Source of the DNA: Roseobacter sp.
GTDB lineage: Bacteria > Pseudomonadota > Alphaproteobacteria > Rhodobacterales > Rhodobacteraceae
DNA: 45,836 nucleotides
NCBI GenBank assembly: GCA_011050655.1
Contig: DRFG01000208.1
Coordinates: 1 to 45,836, forward strand
Direction: 5' to 3'
Part shown: piece after piece, positions 24,884 to 34,641 of the stretch
Layout of the letters: every line of letters begins with the position of its first letter
Position numbering within the stretch: the stretch's first letter is position 1
The notes under the pieces: generated by a model
The model's database searches: none
What the model saw: only the letters and a program-made list of their open reading frames with translations
Told to the model about the DNA's origin: nothing
Translations under genes and position numbers: made by a program

Positions 24884-26461
24884 TTAATCGGAAAACAGAT
24901 AGGGGGCATTTGCAATATCATATGCTTTCGCCTGCGGAACATTCAAAAACTTTGCCAAGGCAGCGGCATTATCGTCAGCCGTGGCGGTTTCGCGTATGCG
25001 CGAATAGTGCTCGTACTGAGAATCGCGAATGCGATCGGTTTCAAAGGCTATATCATTGCGGATAGCGGGTAATAAACGCTCCATCGTGCCGTTCGAGGTA
25101 TGTTCGCCCGCCAAACCCACACGCATTGCGTGACCGATCAGGTAATCATCGGAAAATTTACATTCGATTTCTAGAATTCGGGTAATTGAACGGTCCGACA
25201 CAAAGTCGTGCAGCAGTTCGATATTCCCTGGGTCAATGCACACGATCAACCGGTCTGTCTCATAATAATCGAATAGCATTCGCATCAGGACACGTCTGTG
25301 CCGTGTGCGTTTGCCAAGCGTTGTCTGAATACCGCCCAGATCAGGCAAGGCAGTGTTTTCTTCGTTGAACAAATACTCGATCGCAGGCAAATTCGTTGCC
25401 TGACGTACACGTCCAAGCACGCGCTTTGCGACGTGCCATTTCTTACACACCAAAATCAACAGTTCGCGTTCTCGCCCCAAGGCGCTGTCATTTTCCCAAA
25501 ACCGGGTGGTAAACCGACGCCCTACACGCCCGCGGTCGCTTAGGAATTTGAAAAGACTACGCCCTTCGTTGCTGATTTGAAATTCGACTCCCTGAGCAGT
25601 ATAGAGCAGCCCCAGTCGACGCTTCAGGTCTGTTGCTTCACTGCTGATCTTTCGCGCAAACATATAGTTTTGCGCCAGCAGCAGCTCGTAGTGATCATTA
25701 TAAAACGTCAATGGCATGCCATAATCGCTGAACATCAGAAACGTTAAGGTGCGGGTGCTAATCTCAGAATTGGGCACCACATGGCGCACCACGGTTTGAA
25801 AAAATGTTTCGTCCGGTATCCACGTGGTCTTGAAGAAACGCATTACGTCCCTGCGCCGCTTGGTGAATTCAATCACCGTTTCGACTGTTTGACGACGCAA
25901 GCACCACCATTGGCTGCCTATTTGTATCTGTAGATCATGGGGAATGTTGCGGGTCAGCCCTAGGCGTTTTTGCAGTTTGAACATCGCGTAGAACTGTTTT
26001 TTCTGGGTGCGTTCGTTGAACCAGTGCCGGTAAATCAGTCGCTCTTCTTTCCAACCTGTCTTGATCCAATCGCTCTCGAAAAAATCGAAGCTTTCGATAA
26101 AGTCGAGATCGTTATCGTCAAGATAGTTATGGGTATACTCAGCCGATTTGATCGCCATGCAATCGCCCGATAGCATGTAGAAATGCGTTGCACGCGGGAA
26201 TGCGTTCAATGCACTTTCAACAGCGTTGAGCGTGGCTTGAACCAATGACCACTCCCCCCAGCCGCAACGAATGCGCTTGGTTGCGAAGGTAACGTTGGGA
26301 TTGCTCGATAATGCTTGGTAAATTTCTCTGAAGTCGCTGTCGCTCGCAGACGCATCAAAGTGAATAGACATATAGTCGCCGGCCTTCGTCAACCGTTCGG
26401 CCTGCTGTATTATCGCAGTTGGGTCCTTGTGACACAGAAGAATATAGGCGATTCTGGCCAT
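24884..26461 (-). CDS. Core-2/I-branching-type glycosyltransferase with DUF5928-like C-terminus
   Basis: A 525-residue protein. Residues 1-260 resemble GT14 beta-1,6-N-acetylglucosaminyltransferases: IAYILLCHKDP at the start, YMSIHFDASA, CGWGEWSLVQATLNAV, HFYMLSGDCMAIKS, and QIGSQWWCLRRQTVE with later WIPDETFFQTV. These motifs are shared by the core-2/I-branching family. The remaining 250 residues have no common motif I recognise and match my memory of the DUF5928 extension seen in Rhodobacteraceae. It probably adds sugar to a surface glycan, acceptor unknown. No signal peptide or membrane helix is apparent. It is divergent from a sulfotransferase gene 154 bases away. Confidence 0.85.
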   Translation of the reverse strand: MARIAYILLCHKDPTAIIQQAERLTKAGDYMSIHFDASASDSDFREIYQALSSNPNVTFATKRIRCGWGEWSLVQATLNAVESALNAFPRATHFYMLSGDCMAIKSAEYTHNYLDDNDLDFIESFDFFESDWIKTGWKEERLIYRHWFNERTQKKQFYAMFKLQKRLGLTRNIPHDLQIQIGSQWWCLRRQTVETVIEFTKRRRDVMRFFKTTWIPDETFFQTVVRHVVPNSEISTRTLTFLMFSDYGMPLTFYNDHYELLLAQNYMFARKISSEATDLKRRLGLLYTAQGVEFQISNEGRSLFKFLSDRGRVGRRFTTRFWENDSALGRERELLILVCKKWHVAKRVLGRVRQATNLPAIEYLFNEENTALPDLGGIQTTLGKRTRHRRVLMRMLFDYYETDRLIVCIDPGNIELLHDFVSDRSITRILEIECKFSDDYLIGHAMRVGLAGEHTSNGTMERLLPAIRNDIAFETDRIRDSQYEHYSRIRETATADDNAAALAKFLNVPQAKAYDIANAPYLFSD

Positions 26462-26615
26462 ATTAGAGCAGCAGCCTTTTGCACGGGGTGACTTATACAG
26501 ATAATAGCGATCAACGATTGAATAAACCGCGAATATTTGTTTTTTTGGTACAACGCCGTTTTAGCGCCATAAACTATAACACATATAACGATAAAATTAG
26601 GAGGCCGGGCAATAA

Positions 26616-27434
26616 ATGGGTTTTCCAGGTACCTGGATGACGGAAAGTGAAAGCGTTGTGTACCGCGTGGTGCCAAAATGCGCATGTTCGACCATCGGTC
26701 AAATCATGTTCTATTCCGATCACGGCGAATTTTTTGACGGCGATATTCACGATGCAAAATCTGGCCTGCACAAATGGGCCATTGATGAATCGCAGGGTCC
26801 GATCGAAAGGAATGTGGAAAACCACACCTCCTATGCGTTCACCTGTGTGCGCAACCCTTACACGCGCATATTAAGTTCCTTCTTTGACAAGATTTGCGGC
26901 ATACAACGAAACGGCAAGCGTTATCGTGGTAACCTAGTGCCGCTATTGATGCAGAAATACGGGATCGACGTTGGCGGTGCGGATGGCAAACAAGAATTCG
27001 ACCAGATCGCCAGCTTTCGCCGTTTCCTCTTGTTTGCGCGCGACACAATTCGCTGGCGCCGCCCGATGGATCCGGACATTCACTGGTCGGCCCAGTCGGG
27101 GCATGTAAGCACATTCGTCGTAAATGGTGGTACTTATGACAAGATCATTTGGACTGAAAAATTCAATGATGGCATGCAAGATGTGCTGAACGCGATCAAA
27201 ACGCCCCATCAGGTAAAGCTGGCAGATATTCCTCGCTTTAATGAATCCGAAGGCCATGGCCCAAAACGTGCCCACCCGGTCGAAGATTATTTCGACGATC
27301 TGTCGATGCATCTGGTTCGCGAAATCTACAAACCAGATTTCGAGCTTTTCAAATACGATTTTGATAATCCCGGAAACAAGATGCCTATCGCAGAAATTGA
27401 CCTTGCCGAGGTGCATGCCAAGCTCAGAGACTGA
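26616..27434 (+). CDS. Sulfotransferase family 2 domain protein
   Basis: A 272-residue protein of the PAPS-dependent carbohydrate-sulfotransferase type. The 5'-phosphosulfate loop is visible as RVVPKCACSTIGQIMFY near residues 17-33. The 3'-phosphate motif is TCVRNPYTRILSSFFDK near 75-91. Later sequence includes QSGHVSTFVVNGGTYDKIIWTEKF and a C-terminal acidic region, as in bacterial family 2 proteins. The acceptor is unknown. The ATG at 26616 follows AGGAGG. Next to a divergent branching glycosyltransferase it suggests a sulfated surface glycan, which is inference from context. Confidence 0.85.
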   Translation: MGFPGTWMTESESVVYRVVPKCACSTIGQIMFYSDHGEFFDGDIHDAKSGLHKWAIDESQGPIERNVENHTSYAFTCVRNPYTRILSSFFDKICGIQRNGKRYRGNLVPLLMQKYGIDVGGADGKQEFDQIASFRRFLLFARDTIRWRRPMDPDIHWSAQSGHVSTFVVNGGTYDKIIWTEKFNDGMQDVLNAIKTPHQVKLADIPRFNESEGHGPKRAHPVEDYFDDLSMHLVREIYKPDFELFKYDFDNPGNKMPIAEIDLAEVHAKLRD

Positions 27435-27621
27435 CCTAAAATGCGAATAATCTTCCCATGGTAACGGCTGGTCTGTCTTGCAGCGTATCGGGGGTTACTT
27501 GTGTAACCGCGTTAGGTTCAATCTTGAACGATGTTAGGTAAACAGCCAACTGGCCCTGGTTGGTCGGCATTCCCGCACACACCATCTTGCACGCAAGGCG
27601 TTGGCGTCTTACATCCAAGTT

Positions 27622-28110
27622 ATGTCTCAGGTTAAATCTTCATCAAAGTCAGACCCGAATTACAAGGTCATCGCAGAAAACCGCCGCGCACGGTTTGACT
27701 ACGCCATCGAAGATGACGTCGAATGCGGTATTATCCTTGAGGGTTCAGAGGTTAAGTCTCTGCGCAACGGCGGTGCTAATATTGCCGAAAGCTATGCGGC
27801 GGTAGAGGATGGCGAATTGTGGTTGGTGAATTCGTACGTCGCGCCCTACACTCAGGCCAAGACGTTTACCCACGAAGAACGCCGCCGGCGCAAGCTGCTG
27901 GTGTCCAAAAAAGAACTCTCGAACCTGTGGAATGAAACGCAGCGCAAGGGAATGACGCTGGTCCCGCTGGTGATGTATTTCAATCACCGTGGTATGGCAA
28001 AGCTCAAGATCGGGATCGCCAAGGGTAAAAAGCTGCATGACAAACGTGAAACCGCAGCCAAGCGTGATTGGGCACGGCAGAAGCAGCGGCTGTTGAAAGA
28101 CCATGGTTGA
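27622..28110 (+). CDS. smpB: SsrA-binding protein SmpB
   Basis: SmpB carries tmRNA to stalled ribosomes for trans-translation, the rescue of non-stop messages. The 162 residues contain [42 protein letters not shown], the RNA-binding core, and [35 protein letters not shown], the basic tail that enters the mRNA channel. The ATG at 27622 is preferred; an in-frame TTG at 27601 gives seven unlikely residues more. No good Shine-Dalgarno is seen. The tmRNA gene is not in this window. Confidence 0.96.
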   Translation: MSQVKSSSKSDPNYKVIAENRRARFDYAIEDDVECGIILEGSEVKSLRNGGANIAESYAAVEDGELWLVNSYVAPYTQAKTFTHEERRRRKLLVSKKELSNLWNETQRKGMTLVPLVMYFNHRGMAKLKIGIAKGKKLHDKRETAAKRDWARQKQRLLKDHG

Positions 28111-28223
28111 TCGCCGGCAACGCGAAAACTTAAAACGTCGTCGGCCCGTTTTATCTCAAACCCTTGCCTGTATGCGCCTGCACGGTTAGGCAGTGAAAAA
28201 CCTGTTTCAAAAAGGGCTGACCC

Positions 28224-29078
28224 ATGGCTGACAACCCGAAGACGCTTGTTTCAACTGAATGGCTTATGCAACACCTCAAGGATCCGGACCTTCGTGTTCT
28301 GGACGCTTCATGGTATTTGCCCGATGCGGGCCGCGACCCTAAGGCTGAATATAACGCCGCCCATATTCCTGGGGCTCGGTTTTTTGATATAGATGATATT
28401 TCGGACGCGCGCTCTGAAATGCCACATATGGCCCCGCCTGCTGAAAAATTCATGTCCCGGATGCGGGCGTTGGGGGTTGGCGACGGACACCAAGTGGTCG
28501 TCTATGATGGAGCAGGCTTGTTGTCAGCGGCCCGCGTCTGGTGGTTGTTCCGCTTAATGGGACAGGAGAATGTCGCCGTATTGGATGGCGGTCTGCCCAA
28601 ATGGCAAGCCGAAGGCCATCCGATCGAGGATATGCCCCCGATCGCGCGAGATCGTCATATGACAGTGCGTTTTCAGAACCACTTGGTGCGCGACGTGACA
28701 CAGGTTGCTCAGGCGTCCAAGCTTAAAGACCCGCAGATCGTCGATGCCCGTTCGGCCGCGCGTTTTCGTGGCGAAGCCCCTGAACCCCGCGAAGGATTGC
28801 GTGCGGGTCACATTCCCGGCTCACGTAATCTGCCCTATACTGATTTGCTGAACGACGATAAAACGCTGAAATCTATCGAAGAAATCAAGACCATCTTCGG
28901 GGCCGCTGGCATTGATCTCTCCCGCCCTGTCATCACCAGTTGCGGGTCTGGTATCACCGCAGCCATTCTGGCTTTAGCACTTGAACGGGTCGGCCACTCA
29001 AACTGGTCGCTTTATGATGGATCGTGGGCTGAATGGGGCATGTTCCCCACGGTCCCCGTCGCAACCGGAGAAGCATGA
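28224..29078 (+). CDS. sseA: 3-mercaptopyruvate sulfurtransferase
   Basis: A 284-residue tandem rhodanese. The first domain (about 8-145) is inactive-type. The second (160-280) carries the active-site loop CGSGITA near residue 235, the CGS-G[TV]-type loop that marks mercaptopyruvate rather than thiosulfate sulfurtransferases. Other family marks are VLDASWYLPDAGRDP, YNAAHIPGARFFDIDDISD and the linker FRGEAPEPREGLRAGHIPGSRN. It moves sulfur from 3-mercaptopyruvate to thiol or cyanide acceptors. The stop TGA overlaps the start region of the next aminotransferase gene (ATGATG), so the pair is an operon. Mercaptopyruvate is made by transaminating cysteine, which the neighbour could do. Confidence 0.93.
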   Translation: MADNPKTLVSTEWLMQHLKDPDLRVLDASWYLPDAGRDPKAEYNAAHIPGARFFDIDDISDARSEMPHMAPPAEKFMSRMRALGVGDGHQVVVYDGAGLLSAARVWWLFRLMGQENVAVLDGGLPKWQAEGHPIEDMPPIARDRHMTVRFQNHLVRDVTQVAQASKLKDPQIVDARSAARFRGEAPEPREGLRAGHIPGSRNLPYTDLLNDDKTLKSIEEIKTIFGAAGIDLSRPVITSCGSGITAAILALALERVGHSNWSLYDGSWAEWGMFPTVPVATGEA

Positions 29079-30262
29079 TGTTTGAAACTCTTCAGGCACA
29101 ACCCGCTGATAAAATTCTTGCACTTATGCAAATGTACAAGGACGACCCGCGCGAGACCAAGATCGACCTTGGCGTCGGCGTCTACAAGGATGCTACGGGG
29201 CTGACACCTATTATGCGTGCCGTCAAATCTGCCGAACACCAGCTTTGGGAGAATCAGACCAGCAAAGCCTATACCGGATTGGCCGGGGATCCTGCCTTTG
29301 CTGATGCAATGATCTCGATGGTGCTTGGGGACGCAATTGCACGGGACTGCATCGCCGCCGCAGCCACGCCAGGTGGCACGGGGGCCATTCGCCAAGCATT
29401 CGAACTGATCAAGATGGCCCGCCCCCAAGCCAGGGTTTTCGTGTCTGATCCGACTTGGCCCAACCATTTGTCGATCCTCAAATATCTTGGCATGCCCGTT
29501 GTCCCCTATCGCTACTTCGATGATGAAACCCGAGGGGTGGATTTTGAAGGGATGCTACAGGATCTAAAAACTGCGCAAAAAGGTGATGTGATCCTCTTGC
29601 ACGGCTGCTGCCACAATCCGACGGGTGCGAACCTGAACACGGAACAATGGAACGCAGTGATACAGGTTCTGCAAGAAACCGGCGCAACCCCGATGATCGA
29701 TATCGCCTATCAAGGGTTCGGTGACGGGTTGAACGCCGATGCCGCCGCTACTCGACAGGTCGCAGCCGCTGTACCGGAATGCCTGATCGCCGCAAGCTGC
29801 TCCAAGAATTTTGGTATCTACCGCGAACGCACCGGCGTCTTGATGGCGCTTTCTTCGGACGCGTCGGCACAAAAGCTTAATCAGGGAACCTTGGCGTTTC
29901 TGAACCGTCAGAACTTCAGCTTTCCACCGGACCATGGTGCGCGGATCGTCACGATGATCCTCAATGACGAAACCCTGCGCGCAGACTGGATGACCGAACT
30001 CGAAGATATCCGGACCACAATGCTTGGCTTGCGCAGCCAGTTGGCGCAAGAACTACAAAACCTATCCGGATCTGACAGATTTGGGTTTCTGGCAGCGCAT
30101 CGGGGAATGTTCTCACGCCTAGGTGCGTCGCCCGAAAAGGTCGAAAAGCTCCGCACTGATCACGGTATCTACATGGTAGGTGATAGCAGAATGAATATTG
30201 CAGGGTTGAACAGCCAAACTGTGCCTGTCCTCGCAAAAGCTATCATCGACGTAGGCATCTGA
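29078..30262 (+). CDS. Aromatic/aspartate-type aminotransferase
   Basis: A 394-residue class I aminotransferase of the TyrB/AspC branch: MFETLQAQPADKILALMQMYKDDPRETKIDLGVGVYKD at the N-terminus, and a HGCCHNPTGANL cofactor loop. The PLP lysine is in AASCSKNFGIYRERTG, the signature form of aspartate/aromatic aminotransferases, and SDRFGFLAAHRGMFS lies near the C-terminus. It probably makes tyrosine or phenylalanine and may accept cysteine or aspartate. ATGs at 29075 and 29078 both overlap the sseA stop; 29078 has better distance from CGGAG. Its tie to sseA suggests cysteine-to-mercaptopyruvate coupling, but this is inference. Confidence 0.92.
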   Translation: MFETLQAQPADKILALMQMYKDDPRETKIDLGVGVYKDATGLTPIMRAVKSAEHQLWENQTSKAYTGLAGDPAFADAMISMVLGDAIARDCIAAAATPGGTGAIRQAFELIKMARPQARVFVSDPTWPNHLSILKYLGMPVVPYRYFDDETRGVDFEGMLQDLKTAQKGDVILLHGCCHNPTGANLNTEQWNAVIQVLQETGATPMIDIAYQGFGDGLNADAAATRQVAAAVPECLIAASCSKNFGIYRERTGVLMALSSDASAQKLNQGTLAFLNRQNFSFPPDHGARIVTMILNDETLRADWMTELEDIRTTMLGLRSQLAQELQNLSGSDRFGFLAAHRGMFSRLGASPEKVEKLRTDHGIYMVGDSRMNIAGLNSQTVPVLAKAIIDVGI

Positions 30263-30378
30263 CCTAAACCTTCACCCTTTTTTAAATACTCAAGGCGCGG
30301 CATGCCGCATACGCGCGGCGTCACTTAAGTGTATATCACTTGCACGTACCAAGACAGCCTGGGCGCTGATTGCTAAAA

Positions 30379-30402
30379 GACCCGGGCATTGATGCCCGGG
30401 TC
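30379..30402 (-). terminator. Intrinsic terminator of the glnK-amtB operon
   Basis: GACCCGGGCAT and ATGCCCGGGTC form a perfect 11-bp stem with a two-base spacer. On the minus strand it is followed by TTTTAGC. It lies 23 bases past the amtB stop, the right place and direction for that operon. Confidence 0.8.
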
Positions 30403-30424
30403 AGGTCTACGAAAATGAGCAGTA

Positions 30425-31726
30425 CTAGCTCTTCGAGAATTCGGGATACGCTTCCATCCCAAGTTCCGACACATCAAGCCCGGTGATTTCAGCTTCTTCG
30501 CTGACGCGGATCCCTATCGTTGCCTTCAAAATCGCCCAGACTATGGCCGAAAAGATGAACACGAACACACCGATAGACGCAAAGCCGATGATCTGCGTCA
30601 CAAAGGATGTGCCGTCAGTGTAGACGGGAACAACCAAAGTACCCCAGAAACCGGCGATAAGGTGCACAGGGATCGCCCCCACCACGTCGTCAATCTTGAG
30701 CTTGTCCAGAAACGGTACCGCAAAGACCACGATCACACCGCCGACGCCACCAATCCAGAGCGCACCGAAAAGGGTCGGGTCAAGCGGGCCCGCTGTTATC
30801 GACACCAACCCGGCCAGCGCGCCGTTCAGCACCATGGTCAGGTCGACCTTCTTGTACATGAACTGGGTCAACACCAGCGCTGCGATCGCCCCGGCCGCGG
30901 CGGCCATATTGGTGTTTGCAAAGATCTGTGCAACCGCATCAGCGTCAGCCATCGTGCCCATGGCAAGCTGCGACGCGCCGTTGAATCCGAACCACCCCAG
31001 CCACAAGATGAACGTCCCCAATGTGGCCAAAGGCAGGTTCGAGCCTTGCATTGGAATGGTCCGACCATCCTTGTATTTGCCAATGCGCGGGCCCAAGATC
31101 AGAGCCCCGGCGAGGGCGGCAAAACCGCCCGCAGCATGGACAAGCGTGGACCCTGCGAAATCACTGAAGCCTGTCTCTGAAAGCCATCCCGCCCCCCACT
31201 GCCAGCTTGCTTCGATCGGGTAGATAAATCCTGTCAACACCACCGTGAAAATCAAGAACGGCCACAGCTTGATGCGCTCTGCCAGTGTTCCCGATACGAT
31301 AGATGCCGTCGTCGCACAGAACATCAACTGGAAGAAAAAGTCAGACGCGTTGGAATAGCCGCCTGCGTCGATAGAAGATTTAATATCTTTGGGTGCGATG
31401 GTGCCAAAGACGCCTTGTATGATCCAGTTATCTCCAGGGTACATGATGTTATAACCGACCAACCAATACATGATGGCAGCCAGTGCAAACAGCGCGATAT
31501 TCTTGGTCAGTTGCGTCGTCACATTCTTGGAGCGGACCAGCCCGGCTTCCAGCATCGCAAACCCTGCGGCCATCCAGAAAACCAGAAACCCCCCGATCAA
31601 AAATAGCAACGTATTGAAAATAAATGCGGTTTCGGCAGATGTTGCGAATTGTGCATCTTGCGCGAAACCCCAGCTCGGCAATAGCGCCGTGGCCGCAGCC
31701 AAAGGTAATAGGTATTGTGGTTTCAT
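30425..31726 (-). CDS. amtB: Ammonium transporter AmtB
   Basis: AmtB is a trimeric inner-membrane channel for ammonium/ammonia, blocked by GlnK when nitrogen is plentiful. The 433-residue product has a cleavable-looking N-terminal helix (KPQYLLPLAAATALLPSWGFAQ) and about eleven membrane segments. Family marks are AGFAMLEAGLVRSKN near residue 50, LVHAAGGFAALAGALILGPR, and ILWLGWFGFNGAS. The ATG at 31726 follows AAGGAA. An in-frame extension upstream to 31912 overlaps glnK on the same strand and is rejected. glnK lies 28 bases upstream. Confidence 0.96.
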   Translation of the reverse strand: MKPQYLLPLAAATALLPSWGFAQDAQFATSAETAFIFNTLLFLIGGFLVFWMAAGFAMLEAGLVRSKNVTTQLTKNIALFALAAIMYWLVGYNIMYPGDNWIIQGVFGTIAPKDIKSSIDAGGYSNASDFFFQLMFCATTASIVSGTLAERIKLWPFLIFTVVLTGFIYPIEASWQWGAGWLSETGFSDFAGSTLVHAAGGFAALAGALILGPRIGKYKDGRTIPMQGSNLPLATLGTFILWLGWFGFNGASQLAMGTMADADAVAQIFANTNMAAAAGAIAALVLTQFMYKKVDLTMVLNGALAGLVSITAGPLDPTLFGALWIGGVGGVIVVFAVPFLDKLKIDDVVGAIPVHLIAGFWGTLVVPVYTDGTSFVTQIIGFASIGVFVFIFSAIVWAILKATIGIRVSEEAEITGLDVSELGMEAYPEFSKS

Positions 31727-31754
31727 GTCGTAAGTTCCTTGGGTGTAAGGGGAG

Positions 31755-32093
<339 letters not shown>

Positions 32094-32348
32094 CTATAAG
32101 TCCCTCTGCTGCTTGGCAGGCATTCCCCTGCAAGATGTCTCAGCAGGAAAGCGGAACTAGGCGCGGTTATGAAAGGTGAGAGTGGTCACGGGAAATCTTA
32201 AAGCGCCACATGTGATCAAAAATAGTGCAAACACCAAAAAGCGCACAAAAAATAATCACATAATAGATCGAACTTCCTGTGCTCAGCGCTAAACAATCCC
32301 GGTTACACAGGGTAGAAGGTACTAACGAATGGCAGAGCGAGCAGCCCA

Positions 32349-34541
32349 ATGAGTGATTCATCCAAGCGAAAGCGCCCATTGGTCGCTGACCAGCGCCATA
32401 CATCTAAGAGCGCGGCCTCGGCTAAAAAAACCGTTTCAAGCCGAAAGTCGAAGACGACATCAGCAAAGCGCGGAGGCGGGCGCGGCACTCCGCCACGTCG
32501 CAAAGGGCTGATCGGGTTGCTCAGCGCGTTGGTCCGTTGGGTGCTTCGGTTGATCTGGACGATTACCTGGCGCATCACTGCGGTAGCAGTTTTGATGCTG
32601 GCACTGGCTGTCGGTTATTTTTACACGACATTGCCGCCGCTCGAAGTGTTGCTTGATGGCCGTGCGCGTGGGTCTGTTACGCTAAAGGATCGCTATGGCG
32701 AAGTGTTTGCATGGCGTGGGGACCAATTCGGCGGAATCGTGACGGCCGATAGCGTGTCCCCTGCTCTGCGCGACGCGGTGATCGCGACCGAAGACAAACG
32801 GTTCTACCAGCATTTCGGGGTCAGCCCCCGCGGCATCGCTTCGGCGGTAAAGATTAACCTGAGTGAAGGGCGAGGGCCGCTCTCGGGTCACGGAGGGTCG
32901 ACGATAACGCAGCAGGTCGCGAAACTGCTGTGCTTGGGCGAACCTTACGATGTTTCAAGCGGGCAAACTGAGAAGGAATACGAAGCAGATTGCCGCCGCA
33001 GTTCCCTGTCGCGTAAGGCTAAGGAGGCAATCTTTTCCATGGCGATGGAAGCCAAGTACTCCAAGAATGACATTCTGTCGATCTACCTGAACCGGGCCTA
33101 TATGGGCGGTGGTGCATTCGGGGCAGAGGCCGCCGCGCAACGTTTCTTTGGAAAACCCGCGTCTGCACTGAAGCCTGCCGAAGGGGCGATGCTCGCCGGG
33201 TTGCTGACAGCGCCCACCACTCTCGCGCCGACGAACAATCTTGACCGTTCGCAAGACCGTGCCGCAACGGTTATCCGTCTGATGCAAGACCAAGGTTATC
33301 TGACCAAAGCGCAAGCGGATAACGCAATAGCCAACCCCGCAGAGCTATCAGAGGCGGCAGAGGCCGAAGCGGGTGGATATTTCGCGGATTGGGTCATGTC
33401 TTCGGGCCCTGAATTCTTTACCCGTAATACGACCGAAGACGTGATTATAAAAACGACGCTTGACCAGAAAATTCAGCGCGCAGCCGAGGCTGGTTTAAAA
33501 TCGGTTTTCGACAGCAAGGTTCGCGAGGGGTCAAAGGCGCAGGCCGCAGTAGTCGTCATGTCTGCTGATGGCGCGGTGCGAGCCATGGTCGGCGGGCGCA
33601 AGACCAAGGTCGCTGGCGCATTCAATCGCGCCACCCAAGCGATGCGGCAAACGGGTTCGGCGTTCAAGCCGTTCGTCTACGCGGCGGCGCTTGATCTGGG
33701 TTATTCACCCAACGACCTGATCGACGACGCGCCGTACTGTCTGAATATTCCCGGCTCAGGCGAATGGTGCCCCAAAAATTACACGAGCAATTTCAGAGGC
33801 AAAGTGACCCTGACCACGGCGCTAAAGGATTCCCTTAACATTCCTGCGGTCAAGCTTTCCGAAGGTGTAGGCCGCGAAATCGTCAGCCGTGTTGCCGAAC
33901 AGTTCGGAATCAAAAGTGATCTGGCGGCCGGGCCTGCACTAGCGCTTGGTGCTTCTGAAAGCACCCTGCTTGAAATGACCGGGGCCTATGCCGGTATTCT
34001 TAACGGCGGGTCTTCGGTGAAGCCTTACGGATTGATTGATCTTTCGCTCCAGGGTGATAGCGAACCTTTGATGGGCACGGGCGGCGGCATCGGTGAACGG
34101 GTCATTCAAGAGGACGCGGCGCTGCAACTGGTCTATATGATGGAGAAAGTCGTGTCAGAGGGCACAGGCAAGCGGGCACAGTTCGGCGGGCGCGAGCTGG
34201 CTGGAAAAACGGGTACGACGCAGGCCAACAGAGACGCGTGGTTCATCGGTTTCTCTGCCGACTACGTTACTGGCGTATGGATGGGCTATGACGATAACAC
34301 GCCGCTTACAGGGGTATCGGGCGGTGGTCTGCCGACAGAAATTTGGCGCGAGGTTATGATGCGTGTTCACGAGGGTCTCCCCAATACGCCATTGCCCATG
34401 ATCGTACCAGCACCGACTGTGGTGCAAGCACCTGAACCCAAGCCAGAACGCCAACCGGATCGCCAGCCGGTGCGCCGACAGCAACGCGAGAACCCACTTG
34501 GGATTATTGATCAGGTGTTGCGCGATATTTTCGGAAGATAA
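32349..34541 (+). CDS. Class A penicillin-binding protein (transglycosylase/transpeptidase)
   Basis: A 730-residue peptidoglycan synthase. Residues 1-60 are a basic, Lys/Arg/Ser-rich cytoplasmic tail, followed by one membrane helix (about 75-98). The GT51 transglycosylase domain shows VIATEDKRFYQHFGVSPRGI, GHGGSTITQQVAK and AYMGGGAFGAEAAAQRFF. The transpeptidase has SxxK as TGSAFKPF, SxN as DSLNIP, and KTG as AGKTGTTQANRDAWF. The C-terminus is a Pro/Gln/Arg-rich tail. Four cysteines (LLCLGEPY, EADCRR, APYCLN and EWCPKN) may form two periplasmic disulfides. The start is ATG 32349; the ribosome site is weak. It is divergent from glnK. Confidence 0.95.
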   Translation: MSDSSKRKRPLVADQRHTSKSAASAKKTVSSRKSKTTSAKRGGGRGTPPRRKGLIGLLSALVRWVLRLIWTITWRITAVAVLMLALAVGYFYTTLPPLEVLLDGRARGSVTLKDRYGEVFAWRGDQFGGIVTADSVSPALRDAVIATEDKRFYQHFGVSPRGIASAVKINLSEGRGPLSGHGGSTITQQVAKLLCLGEPYDVSSGQTEKEYEADCRRSSLSRKAKEAIFSMAMEAKYSKNDILSIYLNRAYMGGGAFGAEAAAQRFFGKPASALKPAEGAMLAGLLTAPTTLAPTNNLDRSQDRAATVIRLMQDQGYLTKAQADNAIANPAELSEAAEAEAGGYFADWVMSSGPEFFTRNTTEDVIIKTTLDQKIQRAAEAGLKSVFDSKVREGSKAQAAVVVMSADGAVRAMVGGRKTKVAGAFNRATQAMRQTGSAFKPFVYAAALDLGYSPNDLIDDAPYCLNIPGSGEWCPKNYTSNFRGKVTLTTALKDSLNIPAVKLSEGVGREIVSRVAEQFGIKSDLAAGPALALGASESTLLEMTGAYAGILNGGSSVKPYGLIDLSLQGDSEPLMGTGGGIGERVIQEDAALQLVYMMEKVVSEGTGKRAQFGGRELAGKTGTTQANRDAWFIGFSADYVTGVWMGYDDNTPLTGVSGGGLPTEIWREVMMRVHEGLPNTPLPMIVPAPTVVQAPEPKPERQPDRQPVRRQQRENPLGIIDQVLRDIFGR

Positions 34542-34551
34542 ACCGACAAAA

Positions 34552-34585
34552 GCCATGCATGCAGGCGCGAGGCTGCATGCATGGC
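34552..34585 (-). terminator. Strong hairpin terminator of the mlaA-mlaC operon
   Basis: GCCATGCATGCAG (34552-34564) and CTGCATGCATGGC (34573-34585) pair perfectly over 13 bases with an 8-base loop. On the minus strand TTTTGTC follows, so it should end mlaC. It lies just after the penicillin-binding-protein stop on the plus strand and may stop that gene too. Confidence 0.75.
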
Positions 34586-34641
34586 CCAAGTGCTAATGAT
34601 GTAGGGGGCGGGATGCAGAACCGAACACCGGTTTGGCCCGG

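Noticed and set aside
32094-32348. Sigma-54 or NtrC sites before glnK
   Set aside because: GG-N10-GC spacing is not met, and the best NtrC-like string (TGCGC...TGGTG) is off by one base from the consensus spacing.
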